A stretch of DNA of 64,000 nt from Alteromonas sp. LMIT006 (GTDB taxonomy: Bacteria; Pseudomonadota; Gammaproteobacteria; Enterobacterales; Alteromonadaceae). Of the stretch, positions 17,530 through 26,955 are shown in pieces. The notes beneath the pieces are model-generated. The model did not search any database and was not told the origin of the DNA. It was given only the letters and a program-made list of their open reading frames with translations. The first letter of the stretch is position 1; each line of letters opens with the position of its first letter. The position numbers and the translations under genes were made by a program. The stretch is taken from the NCBI RefSeq assembly GCF_024300645.1, contig NZ_CP101291.1, forward strand, positions 1,240,001 through 1,304,000, written 5' to 3'.

Positions 17530-19070
17530 TACATGACTCGCTCTACGATATTGATATTGAACAGCTCAGCGCCGACTAAGCCCAAATATAAGGCTATAAG
17601 CAAACCGGATGAGACGGTAAAGGTCAACAATTTCATCTTGTTCTTGTGGCTGATGTCACTGATCTCTAAGTGACTCACGACCCCAAGGACTGGATACGCC
17701 GTTAATTGACTGAGTTGTTGTGCACGATGCAATACCGGTGACATCTGACTTAAGAAGAAGGCTAATCCGGTACCAGAGCCAAACCCCACGAGGATAACCA
17801 AGGTATAAAAAACTAAGCGCTTTGAACCTTGTGGTTCAGTGGGTACCATCGGCGGCTCCAAAATTCGGAATTTCAAATCATCTGTTGTGTCATCGGCTCG
17901 TCTTGATAACTCTGCTGACTCTTTACGCACGAGCAGTTGCTGATGTTTTTGTTGCATGATGCCGTAATCGCGGTTCAGCGCGGTGAGCTCCGCCTCGACT
18001 TGTGGGACTTGATCTATTTTGGACCGCAACATAGCAATTTTGTTGTTGAAGTCGTTTTCACGCACTTTCATTGAGGCAATGCTGCTTTCTAAACGCGAAA
18101 TTTCGAGACGAATTTCTTGGGTGAGCAAGTTCATGTTATCCTCGCTCGAAGCATTTGAAGTGAGAGAGGCAATCTCGCGTTCTCTGGCCTCGAGTAATGA
18201 AGTCAGCAAATCGCGAGTTTCTACAACATCTGGATGAATATCAGTATAACGCAGCTTTAACTCATCCATGCGCTCTTGTAAGGATTCAATGCGTGCATCA
18301 AAACGTGTTGTAATGCTCAAATCACTGTATCCGCTGTCTCGCGGACTCAACTGAGACTTCAGTGAGTTAACTTGTTGTTCCGTTTCTTTGATGGTGAGTT
18401 GCAGTTCTTCCAAATTGGTCGTTATGCGAGACAGGTTATCGTAAAAGTTGCCTTGCTGTGGCAGAATATTTGAATATTTGCGTTTAAAATCCGATAAGCG
18501 CAGTTCAGACTCGCTCAGTCTTGTTTCGTATTCAGCAATTTGTTGATCGATAAATTCATTCGCATTATCCGAATCGCGTCGATTGTTGCCCAATGAGCCG
18601 GTTACAAACAGATCAAGCGTTTTTTGGACCACCGTTTTTGCCATTTCTGGGTTTTGGTGACGATATGAAATCGTGTATATGTTGTCTTTTGATGTCGTTT
18701 TGAGCTTGATGTTTTCACTCAAATTGTTGATCAGTGACGTATACTCTTGGTCTGTGGTGACAGACAAGTCTAAGTCAGTTTGACGGGCAATTTCTTCCAC
18801 ATTATCCCGACTTAATAACGTTTTCGCCATTTGCTCGACTTCGGCTTGGGTGTTGTTTTGAATCGTTAGACCACGCAGTAATGGCTGAATGATGGAACGT
18901 GTATCGACATAGACCACCGCGTTTGATTCGTATTCATCGGGGAGCATCGCCACGTAAGCGAAGCCGATGGGACAGATTAACCAAGAGGTCATGATAATAA
19001 ATCGTTTCTTGATCCAAATACCACGCACAAAGTCAATTAATTGCGCAAGTGTCTGTTGCAAATCCTGCAT
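17529..19070 (-). CDS. XrtA system polysaccharide chain-length determinant (Wzz/PCP)
   Basis: Inner-membrane co-polymerase protein that sets polymer length and activates the tyrosine kinase. The 513-residue protein has a transmembrane segment near residues 24-44, the family motif PDEYESNAVVYVDTRS just after it, a long central coiled-coil region (about 150-400) in the periplasm, and a second transmembrane segment around 430-450 (FYTLVILVGFGSGTGLAFF) preceded by a proline/glycine motif (PPMVPTEPQGSKR). A third hydrophobic segment near the C-terminus is unusual compared with plain Wzz but typical of the exosortase-linked type. It sits between the export lipoprotein and the kinase. Confidence 0.88.
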   Translation of the reverse strand: MQDLQQTLAQLIDFVRGIWIKKRFIIMTSWLICPIGFAYVAMLPDEYESNAVVYVDTRSIIQPLLRGLTIQNNTQAEVEQMAKTLLSRDNVEEIARQTDLDLSVTTDQEYTSLINNLSENIKLKTTSKDNIYTISYRHQNPEMAKTVVQKTLDLFVTGSLGNNRRDSDNANEFIDQQIAEYETRLSESELRLSDFKRKYSNILPQQGNFYDNLSRITTNLEELQLTIKETEQQVNSLKSQLSPRDSGYSDLSITTRFDARIESLQERMDELKLRYTDIHPDVVETRDLLTSLLEAREREIASLTSNASSEDNMNLLTQEIRLEISRLESSIASMKVRENDFNNKIAMLRSKIDQVPQVEAELTALNRDYGIMQQKHQQLLVRKESAELSRRADDTTDDLKFRILEPPMVPTEPQGSKRLVFYTLVILVGFGSGTGLAFFLSQMSPVLHRAQQLSQLTAYPVLGVVSHLEISDISHKNKMKLLTFTVSSGLLIALYLGLVGAELFNINIVERVM

Positions 19071-19110
19071 AGATAAAATCCATTTTAGAAGTGAAAAGCT
19101 TAGCTAGAGC

Positions 19111-19125
19111 GTCGTTAAAAACGAC
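19111..19125 (-). repeat. Small hairpin between export and chain-length genes
   Basis: GTCGTT (19111-19116) pairs with AACGAC (19120-19125) around AAA. It falls in the 59-base gap between the export lipoprotein stop and the chain-length start. It lacks a T-run, so it may be an RNA-stability or processing element rather than a terminator. Confidence 0.25.
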
Positions 19126-19129
19126 CGAC

Positions 19130-19756
19130 TTAATACCAAGCTTCTGGGATGATCACGATATCGCCCGGCAACATATCAATGTTTTTATTGATGTCGCCGT
19201 CTTTGACTAATCGCTCCAAATTCAAAGCAAAGCTTTTTTGCTGGCCATTGATACGACGGATCAGAACCGCATTGTCGCCGTCAGCGAACTCCGTTAATCC
19301 ACCCACTGCAATCATGAGATCCAATAAGGTCATGTGTTGAGTGTAGTTGATCGCAGCTGGGTTTGTGGCTTCGCCAATGACGCGGACTTGCTCTGATAAC
19401 GGACCAGAAAATGAATTTACACTCACCGTCACTCGTGGATTATTGATGTATTTGGATAATTCTTGTTCGATGTGACGAGCGAGCATAGAAGGGGTTTTGC
19501 CCGATACGGAGATGTCTTCCACTAATGAAGTGGTGACTTTGCCATCAGGTCGAACGATAAAGGAACCTGAGATCTCAGGGTTTCGCCATACAAAGATCGA
19601 AAGTTGATCACCAGGTCCAATTAAATATTGATAATTGTCCACATCGGTTGTCAGGGTGGTACGGACTTTGGCAGTTGGCAACGTTTGTGTTGCACACCCG
19701 CTAAGTAGTAAAGCAAATAGGGCACATACGGCCATCCATAGACGTGTCATTTTCAT
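19130..19756 (-). CDS. XrtA system polysaccharide export lipoprotein (Wza/EpsA-like)
   Basis: Outer-membrane-anchored periplasmic protein that forms the export channel for the polymer. The 208-residue protein has a lipoprotein signal with lipobox LLSGC (cysteine at about 20), followed by the Poly_export domain (YLIGPGDQLSIFVWRNPEISGSFIVRP is the diagnostic start, with the key motif GDQLSIFVWRNPE) and a SLBB-like segment (VRVIGEATNPAAINY). Start 19756 is chosen because AAAGGA lies seven bases upstream; a longer upstream ATG at 19822 would spoil the signal peptide. First gene of the minus-strand operon export-chain length-kinase-barrel. Confidence 0.9.
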   Translation of the reverse strand: MKMTRLWMAVCALFALLLSGCATQTLPTAKVRTTLTTDVDNYQYLIGPGDQLSIFVWRNPEISGSFIVRPDGKVTTSLVEDISVSGKTPSMLARHIEQELSKYINNPRVTVSVNSFSGPLSEQVRVIGEATNPAAINYTQHMTLLDLMIAVGGLTEFADGDNAVLIRRINGQQKSFALNLERLVKDGDINKNIDMLPGDIVIIPEAWY

Positions 19757-19777
19757 TAGATAATCCTTTAATCTTTT

Positions 19778-19796
19778 TACTGTCAGACTGACGGTA
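19778..19796. promoter_or_regulatory. Operator-like inverted repeat between divergent EPS operons
   Basis: TACTGTCAG-A-CTGACGGTA: nine-base arms with one mismatch around a single central base. It lies 22-40 bases upstream of the export lipoprotein start, in the 166-base region that separates the two divergent XrtA operons. Its position would let a dimeric regulator affect the minus-strand promoter; the regulator is unknown. No JUMPstart/ops sequence was found here. Confidence 0.4.
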
Positions 19797-19922
19797 TAGT
19801 CTTTATCGGACAAAAAACACAATACTAAAGAAAAAAAATTATGACGGGTATAGGTTAAGAAAAAAAGCCATCAGACGATACATAGTCGATAAGACAATTT
19901 TAAGTTCTCAAGGAAGAGAAAG

Positions 19923-21338
19923 ATGGCTAAGCCTGTAGTAAAAGCCCGAAGACGCCTAACGTCACTGATATTAGCTGAAATCACGCTCGTGACGTATTTT
20001 GCTTATCTTTCTTTTTTTATAGTTGAGCTTGCCACACCATACACATCAGGCTTTCACTCAAAGTTCACAACTTACCTCGTGATTATACCTCTGTTTACGT
20101 TTCTGGCCGCATTGGCTGTAGGGTTATACGAGTCAAAATTACGTGAAAGTTACCGAGGCATAGTACGGCGCATCTTTGTCGCACAAGGCTTGGCTTTTTT
20201 TGCACTAATGGTCATCGAGGCAGTGATCCTGCGCAACTTAGACGTGCACCCCTATTACTTGGTGATCACCGCTTGCCTTAACATTATCGGAATATCAATA
20301 TTTCGATATTTGTTGTTTCGTTATCACGCACTGGGTGTAGGCAAAAGCCGCATTGTTATTTTAGGAGCGGGTCAGCGAGCGTCCATTATTGAAAAGCGCA
20401 TGCGACGCTCTGCGGACCGCAAAAATTTTGAATTGATAGGATTTATTCCAGTCCCTGGCGATAATCGTGATGAAAAAGGGATTCAACATGAATTGCTATT
20501 GGATATTGATATTGATGCCTCGTTCGTTGAGTTTATCCAAGCCAACAACATTGATGAAATAGTGATTGCCGCCGACCAACGCCGTGGCACGTTACCCATT
20601 GAAGTGCTGTTTGATTTGCGATTACAAGGTGTGGTGGTTACCGATTTATTGGACTTTATGGAACGTGAGGTGGGGCAGATTGTAGTGGATTTGTTGTTTC
20701 CAAGTTGGTTGATTTTCTCTAATGGGTTCAATTCTCAAAACTACGCCCGTCAATTAGTGGACAATGGTTTAAATTGGTTCTTAGCATCGCTGGTATTGTT
20801 TTTTGTGTGGCCATTTATGTTATTAACGGCATTAGCAATTTATCTTGATGACGGTCGACGAACCAAAACTTCCGTTTTTTACAAACAAATTCGTACCGGT
20901 AAAAACGGCGAACCATTTGCCATTTATAAGTTCCGTAGCATGGGCAAAGACGCGGAAAAAGACGGCGCGAAGTGGGCGACCAAAAACGACATGCGGGTCA
21001 CGCGTATTGGTGGCTTTATTCGAAAATATCGCCTGGATGAATTACCACAATTATACAATGTGTTTCGTGGGGACATGTCTTTTGTTGGACCACGACCAGA
21101 GCGACCTGAATTTGTGGAACAGCTGGCGACTGAAATCCCATTTTACAATCATCGTCACACTGTAAAACCGGGATTGGCAGGTTGGGCACAATTGAACTAC
21201 CCATACGGCGCAAGTGTGAATGATGCAAGGGAAAAGCTCAAATTCGATCTATATTATGTTAAACATCAGAGTTTTTTGCTCGATATATTAATACTGATAC
21301 GGACCGTGGAAGTGGTTTTATTTGGCAAAGGACAATAG
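19923..21338 (+). CDS. XrtA-type initiating sugar-phosphate transferase (EpsB/WbaP-like)
   Basis: Membrane enzyme that begins repeat-unit synthesis by transferring a sugar phosphate from a nucleotide sugar to undecaprenyl phosphate. The 471-residue protein has about four N-terminal transmembrane segments (residues ~15-125), a CoA-binding-like Rossmann domain (IVILGAGQRAS), one further membrane helix around 280-305, and the C-terminal bacterial sugar-transferase domain with IYKFRSMGKDAE, RIGGFIRKYRLDELPQLYNV and SFVGPRPERPEFVE. Start behind AAGGAAGAG. It heads a plus-strand operon of at least nine tightly packed genes ending at 30072. Confidence 0.92.
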   Translation: MAKPVVKARRRLTSLILAEITLVTYFAYLSFFIVELATPYTSGFHSKFTTYLVIIPLFTFLAALAVGLYESKLRESYRGIVRRIFVAQGLAFFALMVIEAVILRNLDVHPYYLVITACLNIIGISIFRYLLFRYHALGVGKSRIVILGAGQRASIIEKRMRRSADRKNFELIGFIPVPGDNRDEKGIQHELLLDIDIDASFVEFIQANNIDEIVIAADQRRGTLPIEVLFDLRLQGVVVTDLLDFMEREVGQIVVDLLFPSWLIFSNGFNSQNYARQLVDNGLNWFLASLVLFFVWPFMLLTALAIYLDDGRRTKTSVFYKQIRTGKNGEPFAIYKFRSMGKDAEKDGAKWATKNDMRVTRIGGFIRKYRLDELPQLYNVFRGDMSFVGPRPERPEFVEQLATEIPFYNHRHTVKPGLAGWAQLNYPYGASVNDAREKLKFDLYYVKHQSFLLDILILIRTVEVVLFGKGQ

Positions 21339-21350
21339 GGAGATTATGTC

Positions 21351-22226
21351 GTGCAATGGAACGCGATGACAGTGGATGTGGAAGATTACTTTCATGTGTC
21401 TGCTTTTGAACAAGCGATAGCCAAAGACGATTGGGGCTTTCTTACCCCAAGAGTCGATCACAACACTCACCGGCTACTTGATATTTTTGCCGAGCACAAC
21501 GTCAAAGCGACTTTTTTTACTCTGGGTTGGGTAGCACAACGCTGTCCGGCTTTGATTCAACGCATTGCGGCAGAAGGCCATGAACTAGGCAGTCATGGGA
21601 GTAATCATGCTCGTCTCACGACCTTGACGCAGCAACAGGCCTATGAAGACATTGCGCACAGCAAAGACCGCATTGAACAGATTTCAGGCAAAGCAGTGAT
21701 GGGATATCGCGCGCCGAGTTTTTCGATGAATGCCAAGACCGAATATGTCTATGACATACTGGCTCGTCTGGGGTTTATGTACTCGTCGAGTACGTATCCG
21801 ATAGAACACGATTTATATGGCGTACCTCACTGGCCAAGGTTTTCCTACTGTCACCCTTCTGGCATTGTTGAGATCCCCATTCCCACCTTGCGCAAGAACC
21901 AGACCAATATAGGTATTGGTGGCGGTGGGTATTTTCGTTTATTTCCTTATTGGTTTTCTAAACGTCGGATCAATGAGTTCTTAACACAAGAAAAAAAGCC
22001 ATATAGTTTTTATTTTCATCCTTGGGAAATTGACCCGGACCAACCTCGAGTCAAAGACGCCCCGTTAAAATCTAAACTCCGCCACTATGTGAACTTAAAT
22101 AGCATGGAAGATAAGCTGAACAAATTGCTTCGTGATTTTGCCTGGTCTTCTATGGCGATGGCGTATGCGGATGAGCTTTCAGAGCTGGCTCCCAAAGTCC
22201 CAATGGATCTGTCGAGAACAGCATGA
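21351..22226 (+). CDS. XrtA system polysaccharide deacetylase (NodB domain)
   Basis: Predicted to remove N-acetyl groups from the polymer or its precursor. The 291-residue protein has the NodB-fold motifs: TVDVEDYFHVSAFE (catalytic Asp) at the N-terminus, HELGSHGSNHARLT (metal histidines) and GYRAPSFSM, with a C-terminal DUF3473-type extension (FYFHPWEIDPDQP). No signal peptide is present, so it may act in the cytoplasm, as for other members next to exosortase A. It starts with GTG at 21351, eight bases after a GGGAG; an ATG at 21366 is the alternative. Its stop overlaps the exosortase start by ATGA. Confidence 0.9.
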   Translation: MQWNAMTVDVEDYFHVSAFEQAIAKDDWGFLTPRVDHNTHRLLDIFAEHNVKATFFTLGWVAQRCPALIQRIAAEGHELGSHGSNHARLTTLTQQQAYEDIAHSKDRIEQISGKAVMGYRAPSFSMNAKTEYVYDILARLGFMYSSSTYPIEHDLYGVPHWPRFSYCHPSGIVEIPIPTLRKNQTNIGIGGGGYFRLFPYWFSKRRINEFLTQEKKPYSFYFHPWEIDPDQPRVKDAPLKSKLRHYVNLNSMEDKLNKLLRDFAWSSMAMAYADELSELAPKVPMDLSRTA

Positions 22227-23782
22227 CAACGGCGACGTACAGTCATCTAAAAGCGTCCCAAAGGATGTTTTTTTCCTTGTGCTTGGTGTTATTGGGTTGG
22301 GCGTTCTTTAGCTTTGCCGGGATCAGCAGTGCAGTCGGTATTTGGTCGGTTTCAGAGATCTTCCAGCACTGCTTTTTGGTGATCCCCGGTGCACTCTACT
22401 TGATATGGCAAGAGCGCGGTGTGTTGCAACAGTTACCGATACGACCAGCATCGCAAGCCTTGCCGGTTGTCTTTGGGCAGTTGGTGTTATATGTGGTGGG
22501 CGTTGCGGGCGATATTCAGCTGTTTATGCACGTTGCAGCGTTTTCTCTCTTGCCGACGTTAATTTGGCTCGTCATCGGTAATCGTGCGGCATACCACATC
22601 ATGTTTCCTTTGATGTTCATGTTGTTTGCCATTCCTATTGGCGAAGAACTGGTGCCCTGGTTACAACAAATCACCGCGGATATCGCAGTGTACTTGTTGC
22701 AACTCACGGGTGTGCCATTGTTTCGCACAGGGTTGTACATCGAGGTACCTGGCGGGACGTTTTTGGTTGCTGAAGCTTGCTCTGGCATAAGCTTTTTCAT
22801 CGCGTCAGTAGTGATTGGTAACTTGTACGCGTATATGAACTTGTTTTCTTGGCGGCGCCGAGTGAGTTTTGTGATGTTATCTATTGCGTACCCCATTGTT
22901 GCAAATGCAGTCAGGGTGTATGGCATTATCTTAACTGGGTATTTGAGTGACATGGAACACGCAGTCGGAGCAGACCATCTTGTGTATGGCTGGGTGTTTT
23001 TTGCAATGGTTATTGTGAGTTTGATTTTTTTGGGTGAGCTATTTCGTCGCGGAGACAGCAAGGTGAAGGACACTGATAAGGCTCATCCTACTGTACACAG
23101 TACGTCCACTTCCCCACAATATTGGGTGGTGATCTTGGTATTAATATTGTTAGGGGCTGCCCAGTGGTGGCAAGCACAAGTCCAGAACCGAATTGAAGCA
23201 CCTTGGTCGTATTCGAACACACCTATCAAAGAAGTGATGAGTGTAGGAAATAATGCACAATGGAGAGCTTCTTTACCCAGCACTCCCTGGGCACCGCAGT
23301 TTCATCATGCAGCGGCTGAGCAATTATCTACCCACCAATACCTCGACCAAGTCTATCAAAGTTATCAAGTCTCGTTTGATGGGAAACACGGTGAGTTAGT
23401 GAGCTTTCAAAATAAACTCTATCTGCAAGATCGTTGGACGTTGGTTGAGCGCAACCAAGTGACATTGAGCGACTCCAGTGTGGTATTGGCCGATCACATA
23501 AGCTCTCCACGAGGTGAACAGCACGTGATCTATTATGCATACTGGTTTGATGGGCAGTGGTACAGCAGCAAAACCCAGGTCAAACTGATGCAAACGTTCG
23601 CAGCATTGTTGCATCGAGAGACTGTAATGCGACTGTTCGCCATCAAATTACCAGTATCAAACGATGCACTGTTACAACAGCGCCATCAAGCCATCATTAA
23701 CAATCGCTTTACTGAGTATCTTTCCCGTACCGACGCCCTTCGGGTAGCTAGTATTGAGCGACTTTCACAGGAGGCGCAATAA
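22223..23782 (+). CDS. xrtA: Exosortase A fused to an EpsI domain
   Basis: Integral-membrane cysteine protease-transpeptidase that recognises C-terminal PEP-CTERM signals. The first ~290 residues contain about eight membrane helices and the three invariant catalytic residues in their contexts: Cys186 in AEACSGISFF, Arg231 in ANAVRVYG and His252 in GADHLVYGW. After a linker the remaining ~220 residues form a periplasmic EpsI-type domain (about 310-500), as in the standard exosortase A of EPS-type loci. ATGA overlap with the deacetylase gene upstream and one-base overlap with the glycosyltransferase downstream. One candidate substrate is encoded at 45715-46728. Confidence 0.95.
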   Translation: MTTATYSHLKASQRMFFSLCLVLLGWAFFSFAGISSAVGIWSVSEIFQHCFLVIPGALYLIWQERGVLQQLPIRPASQALPVVFGQLVLYVVGVAGDIQLFMHVAAFSLLPTLIWLVIGNRAAYHIMFPLMFMLFAIPIGEELVPWLQQITADIAVYLLQLTGVPLFRTGLYIEVPGGTFLVAEACSGISFFIASVVIGNLYAYMNLFSWRRRVSFVMLSIAYPIVANAVRVYGIILTGYLSDMEHAVGADHLVYGWVFFAMVIVSLIFLGELFRRGDSKVKDTDKAHPTVHSTSTSPQYWVVILVLILLGAAQWWQAQVQNRIEAPWSYSNTPIKEVMSVGNNAQWRASLPSTPWAPQFHHAAAEQLSTHQYLDQVYQSYQVSFDGKHGELVSFQNKLYLQDRWTLVERNQVTLSDSSVVLADHISSPRGEQHVIYYAYWFDGQWYSSKTQVKLMQTFAALLHRETVMRLFAIKLPVSNDALLQQRHQAIINNRFTEYLSRTDALRVASIERLSQEAQ

Positions 23783-25122
23783 TGGGCCAAACCAAAGCTA
23801 TGAAGGGCATGAAGGTATTGTTTGTTTGTCAACGCGTGCCATACCCTCCGAACAAAGGGGAAAAGCTCAGAACCTATCATCAGATTGATTATTTGACCCA
23901 GCATGGGGTGGATGTTGATGTGTTGGCCTTGGCGGAATCCCAATCCGATGAGCAAGATTGTGCAGCGTTGGCACAACATGTCTCTCGAGCCAAATGTGTT
24001 AGGTTGCCTCATAAATTACTGCGTTATCTCACGGCGTTGACACACGGCTGGGCCATCAGTGAAGGGTATTTCTATTCTGACCAGATGCAAGCAATCTTCA
24101 ATGAATGGGTTGCTGAGACAGAGTATGAGGCGGTGATATTGAGTGCATCGAGTTTGTATCGCTATGCCCAGTGCAGTGGATTGTTACCGCAAGGGATGTC
24201 TCAAATGGGGGGCGGTGAGATTTTGTATCAACCAAAGCGTATCTTATTTGATTTTATGGATGTGGACTCGGACAAATGGTCTCAGTACGCAGACGCCGCG
24301 TCATGGCCGATGTCTTGGGTGTATCGAAGAGAATCCAAAAAGGTGGCTGAGCTTGAACGGCGTGCGCTCATCGATGCAGACAAGGTGTTTTTGATCGCCG
24401 AGAAAGAACGTGAGTTGTTTGTGTCTGCGCATCAGCCCAACCATGAAAACCTTGAAGCAATGGATCTCAAAAAAGCACTCGATGAACGGGTGGAAGTGAT
24501 GGGCAATGGCATTGATCAGAGGGTCTTTTTTCCAGCATCCCAAGATCGTACTGGTGACACTCCACTGACACGATTCTTATTTGTCGGGGTCATGGACTAC
24601 AAACCCAATGTGGAGGCCATGTTGTGGTTTGTCGAATACGTTTGGCCGTCGATCAAAATGCATTATCCTAAAGCTAGCTTGTCCATTGTGGGGATGAATC
24701 CTGTAAAGGAGATAAGAAAGCTTGATACAAGGCATGATATACAGGTCACGGGGCGTGTTGATGATGTAGTGCCGTATTTTCATCAGGCGGATGTGTTTGT
24801 GGCGCCATTTCAAATTGCACGTGGCGTACAAAACAAAATCTTACAAGCCATGGCATGTGGTCTTCCCGTGTTAGGTTCAAGTCTAGGTTTTGAGGGGATT
24901 GAGATGACCCATGGGAAAGAGGGGTTTGTGTGTAACGATGTAAGTGCTTACCTATCTGCTTTAGCAGATTTGCAAGATTCTATATTGTATCAGGACGTGG
25001 TCACTCAGGCTGAGCGATTAATCGACACACGATATTCTTGGGCTGGACAATTACAAGCCTTGGCAGAGCAGTTGTCGACTGAGCAGCGAGATGACGAGTA
25101 CATGAAACAGGTGTGCGCATGA
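23782..25122 (+). CDS. XrtA/PEP-CTERM system glycosyltransferase, GT-B fold
   Basis: Predicted cytoplasmic glycosyltransferase of family GT4 type, of the subfamily that regularly follows exosortase A. The 446-residue protein starts with a Rossmann-like strand and the loop VCQRVPYPPNKGEKLRTY, and has a C-terminal nucleotide-sugar domain with FVGVMDYKPNVEAMLWF and GVQNKILQAMACGLPVLG. The ATG at 23782 overlaps the exosortase stop and has an AGGAGG eight bases upstream; an ATG nine codons later (MKVLFVCQR) would be a shorter alternative. The donor and acceptor sugars cannot be told from sequence. Confidence 0.87.
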   Translation: MGQTKAMKGMKVLFVCQRVPYPPNKGEKLRTYHQIDYLTQHGVDVDVLALAESQSDEQDCAALAQHVSRAKCVRLPHKLLRYLTALTHGWAISEGYFYSDQMQAIFNEWVAETEYEAVILSASSLYRYAQCSGLLPQGMSQMGGGEILYQPKRILFDFMDVDSDKWSQYADAASWPMSWVYRRESKKVAELERRALIDADKVFLIAEKERELFVSAHQPNHENLEAMDLKKALDERVEVMGNGIDQRVFFPASQDRTGDTPLTRFLFVGVMDYKPNVEAMLWFVEYVWPSIKMHYPKASLSIVGMNPVKEIRKLDTRHDIQVTGRVDDVVPYFHQADVFVAPFQIARGVQNKILQAMACGLPVLGSSLGFEGIEMTHGKEGFVCNDVSAYLSALADLQDSILYQDVVTQAERLIDTRYSWAGQLQALAEQLSTEQRDDEYMKQVCA

Positions 25123-25724
25123 AGCGGTTGTTTTTTTTGATCATATCTTTCCTGCAACTGCCGATAATACTTTTATATATGTTGGCCAGTTTCGCGGTTG
25201 GTCAAAGTAGCCGAGACAGTGTGTTTCAAAGTTTTATGCAGTTTTTGTCTCTGGCACCAGGGAAAATAGGCAGTTATCAGCGCAATGCCTTTGCCCATTG
25301 GGTGATTAAACACTGGCATTGGAACAGTTATATTGGCTTTGGGGCATTGTTCTCACATACCGATACTGCCATCGGTGAGGGGGTCTATATTGGACCTCAG
25401 TGTAACATTGGCAAATGCTCGATAGGCAAAGACACTTTACTGGGCAGCGGGGTGCATATATTAAGCGGCAAAAATCAGCATGATTTTGCCCGCAGTGATG
25501 TGCCGATCCGTGACCAAGGGGGCGTATTTGAAAAGATATCCATCGGTCATAACTGCTGGATTGGTAATGGCGCGATTGTGATGGCCTCGGTGGGCAAAGG
25601 TTCGATTGTCGCAGCCGGTTCGGTGGTCGTGAATGATGTGCCAAGCGGTGTCATTGTTGGCGGGAATCCAGCAAAAGTGATTAAAACCATCAAGGAGGCC
25701 CCCCATGCAACTCATAATGAGTAA
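25119..25724 (+). CDS. Left-handed beta-helix acyltransferase (hexapeptide repeat)
   Basis: Predicted O- or N-acetyltransferase that decorates the polymer. The ~201-residue protein has an N-terminal hydrophobic segment (FFLIISFLQLPIILLYMLASF) and then hexapeptide repeats of the form [IV]-G-x4 (GEGVYIGPQCNIGKCSIGKD, then IGHNCWIGNGAIVMASVGKG), with a C-terminal GGNPAKVI cap as in colanic-acid and serine acetyltransferases. The ATG at 25119 forms an ATGA overlap with the upstream stop, better than the GTG two codons earlier. The next gene starts within its last 20 bases. Confidence 0.82.
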   Translation: MKRLFFLIISFLQLPIILLYMLASFAVGQSSRDSVFQSFMQFLSLAPGKIGSYQRNAFAHWVIKHWHWNSYIGFGALFSHTDTAIGEGVYIGPQCNIGKCSIGKDTLLGSGVHILSGKNQHDFARSDVPIRDQGGVFEKISIGHNCWIGNGAIVMASVGKGSIVAAGSVVVNDVPSGVIVGGNPAKVIKTIKEAPHATHNE

Positions 25725-26955
25725 GTTGATGCAAGGGATGATATTTGGGATTGGCACGCTCATAATCATGGGCGGCGCGGGTATCGTGGGTGTGACTCAG
25801 TTCACCAACTACAATCTAAAAGACATTCTCTACAAAGTTCAAGAAAAAACCGGCACTGCCACCGTTATTGAGCCGTTTGCCGAGCCTGTGTCGGTTATTA
25901 AAGATTTTAGCAAAATCCCGCGTTTAACGGTTTCCCCTAATATGAAGGTACGTTACGCCTCTAATGTGCAAGAGCTCAATGAGGCGCTGGTGGATGCAAA
26001 TAAAGTTGGCAACACCGTCATTTACCTAGTGGATGGGGTGTATAACATCGGAAGGACAATGAATATTAACGGTGAAAACATCACCATGATGTCAGTGTCG
26101 GGCAACCCTTATGAAACGGTGATTATGGGAAGTGGGCATGATAGCGGGATTGGAAATCTGATAAGAGTCAATCGTTCTGGTTTTCGCATGGATGGGATCA
26201 CCTTGACGGATGCGTCATTCCATACCGTTCAAGTGGCAGGTGAGTTGGATGTAGATAATGTGCATTTTAATCGGATGATTTTTCAGGATGCGAAAGAGCA
26301 GCTGTTTAAAGTGTCTCACAATTACAATAATTTTCCAGAAAAAACCAGTGATAATGGAATCGTTGAACATTCTATCTTTCAATATACCCGAGGGATCGCC
26401 TACCAATATTACACCGGGGGCATTGATGCCATTGGTGCAACCAATTGGGTAGTTAAAAATAATGTCTTTCGGGATATTTCAAGTCCTGCAAAGAGGATTG
26501 CTCAATATGCAGTGCACTTTTGGATTAACTCAAAAGACAATGTCGTAGCCGATAATTTATTTATTAATAATGATCGGCATATCGGTTTTGGCTTAGGCCA
26601 TCAAAAGAAAAATGTAAAACACAATCACTCCGGTGGTGCGATTCGAAATAATGTCATTCTGCACGCAAAGACAACACCCTTTGCGGATACCGGAATTGCA
26701 CTAGAACAAAGTCCAAACACGCTGATTGAAAATAATATTATATATCTTAATCACAATTACCCTCGAGCTATTGAGTATCGTTTCCCTGAAACAAGTAACG
26801 TTGTAATAAAAAATAACCAAGTGAATAAAAAGATCTCGTCAAGGGACGGGGGCACAGCGGATGTTGCACAAAATGAATTATCCGTCAGCGAGGAGGTATC
26901 TTTAGCCGTCTTTTCAAAAAAAGCCACTGAGTTACATATCACGAGTATTTATTAG
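25705..26955 (+). CDS. Membrane-anchored right-handed beta-helix protein
   Basis: A 416-residue protein with an N-terminal hydrophobic segment (about residues 9-32, FGIGTLIIMGGAGIVGV) that looks like a signal anchor, followed by a region of parallel beta-helix type: repeated short strands and Asn ladders (VVKNNVFRDI, VVADNLFINN, AIRNNVILH, LIENNIIYLN, VIKNNQVN). This architecture is shared by chondroitinase-B-like and pectate-lyase-like enzymes and NosD-type proteins, so it may cleave or epimerise the polymer in the periplasm; no catalytic residue assignment is attempted. AAGGAGG lies just before the ATG. It is followed, with one-base overlap, by the transglutaminase-like gene; the two are probably a functional pair. 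Confidence 0.7.
   Translation: MQLIMSKLMQGMIFGIGTLIIMGGAGIVGVTQFTNYNLKDILYKVQEKTGTATVIEPFAEPVSVIKDFSKIPRLTVSPNMKVRYASNVQELNEALVDANKVGNTVIYLVDGVYNIGRTMNINGENITMMSVSGNPYETVIMGSGHDSGIGNLIRVNRSGFRMDGITLTDASFHTVQVAGELDVDNVHFNRMIFQDAKEQLFKVSHNYNNFPEKTSDNGIVEHSIFQYTRGIAYQYYTGGIDAIGATNWVVKNNVFRDISSPAKRIAQYAVHFWINSKDNVVADNLFINNDRHIGFGLGHQKKNVKHNHSGGAIRNNVILHAKTTPFADTGIALEQSPNTLIENNIIYLNHNYPRAIEYRFPETSNVVIKNNQVNKKISSRDGGTADVAQNELSVSEEVSLAVFSKKATELHITSIY

Noticed and set aside
19823-19922. JUMPstart/ops element or RfaH site before the EPS operon
   Set aside because: The GGCGGTAG core was sought on both strands in the leader and not found.
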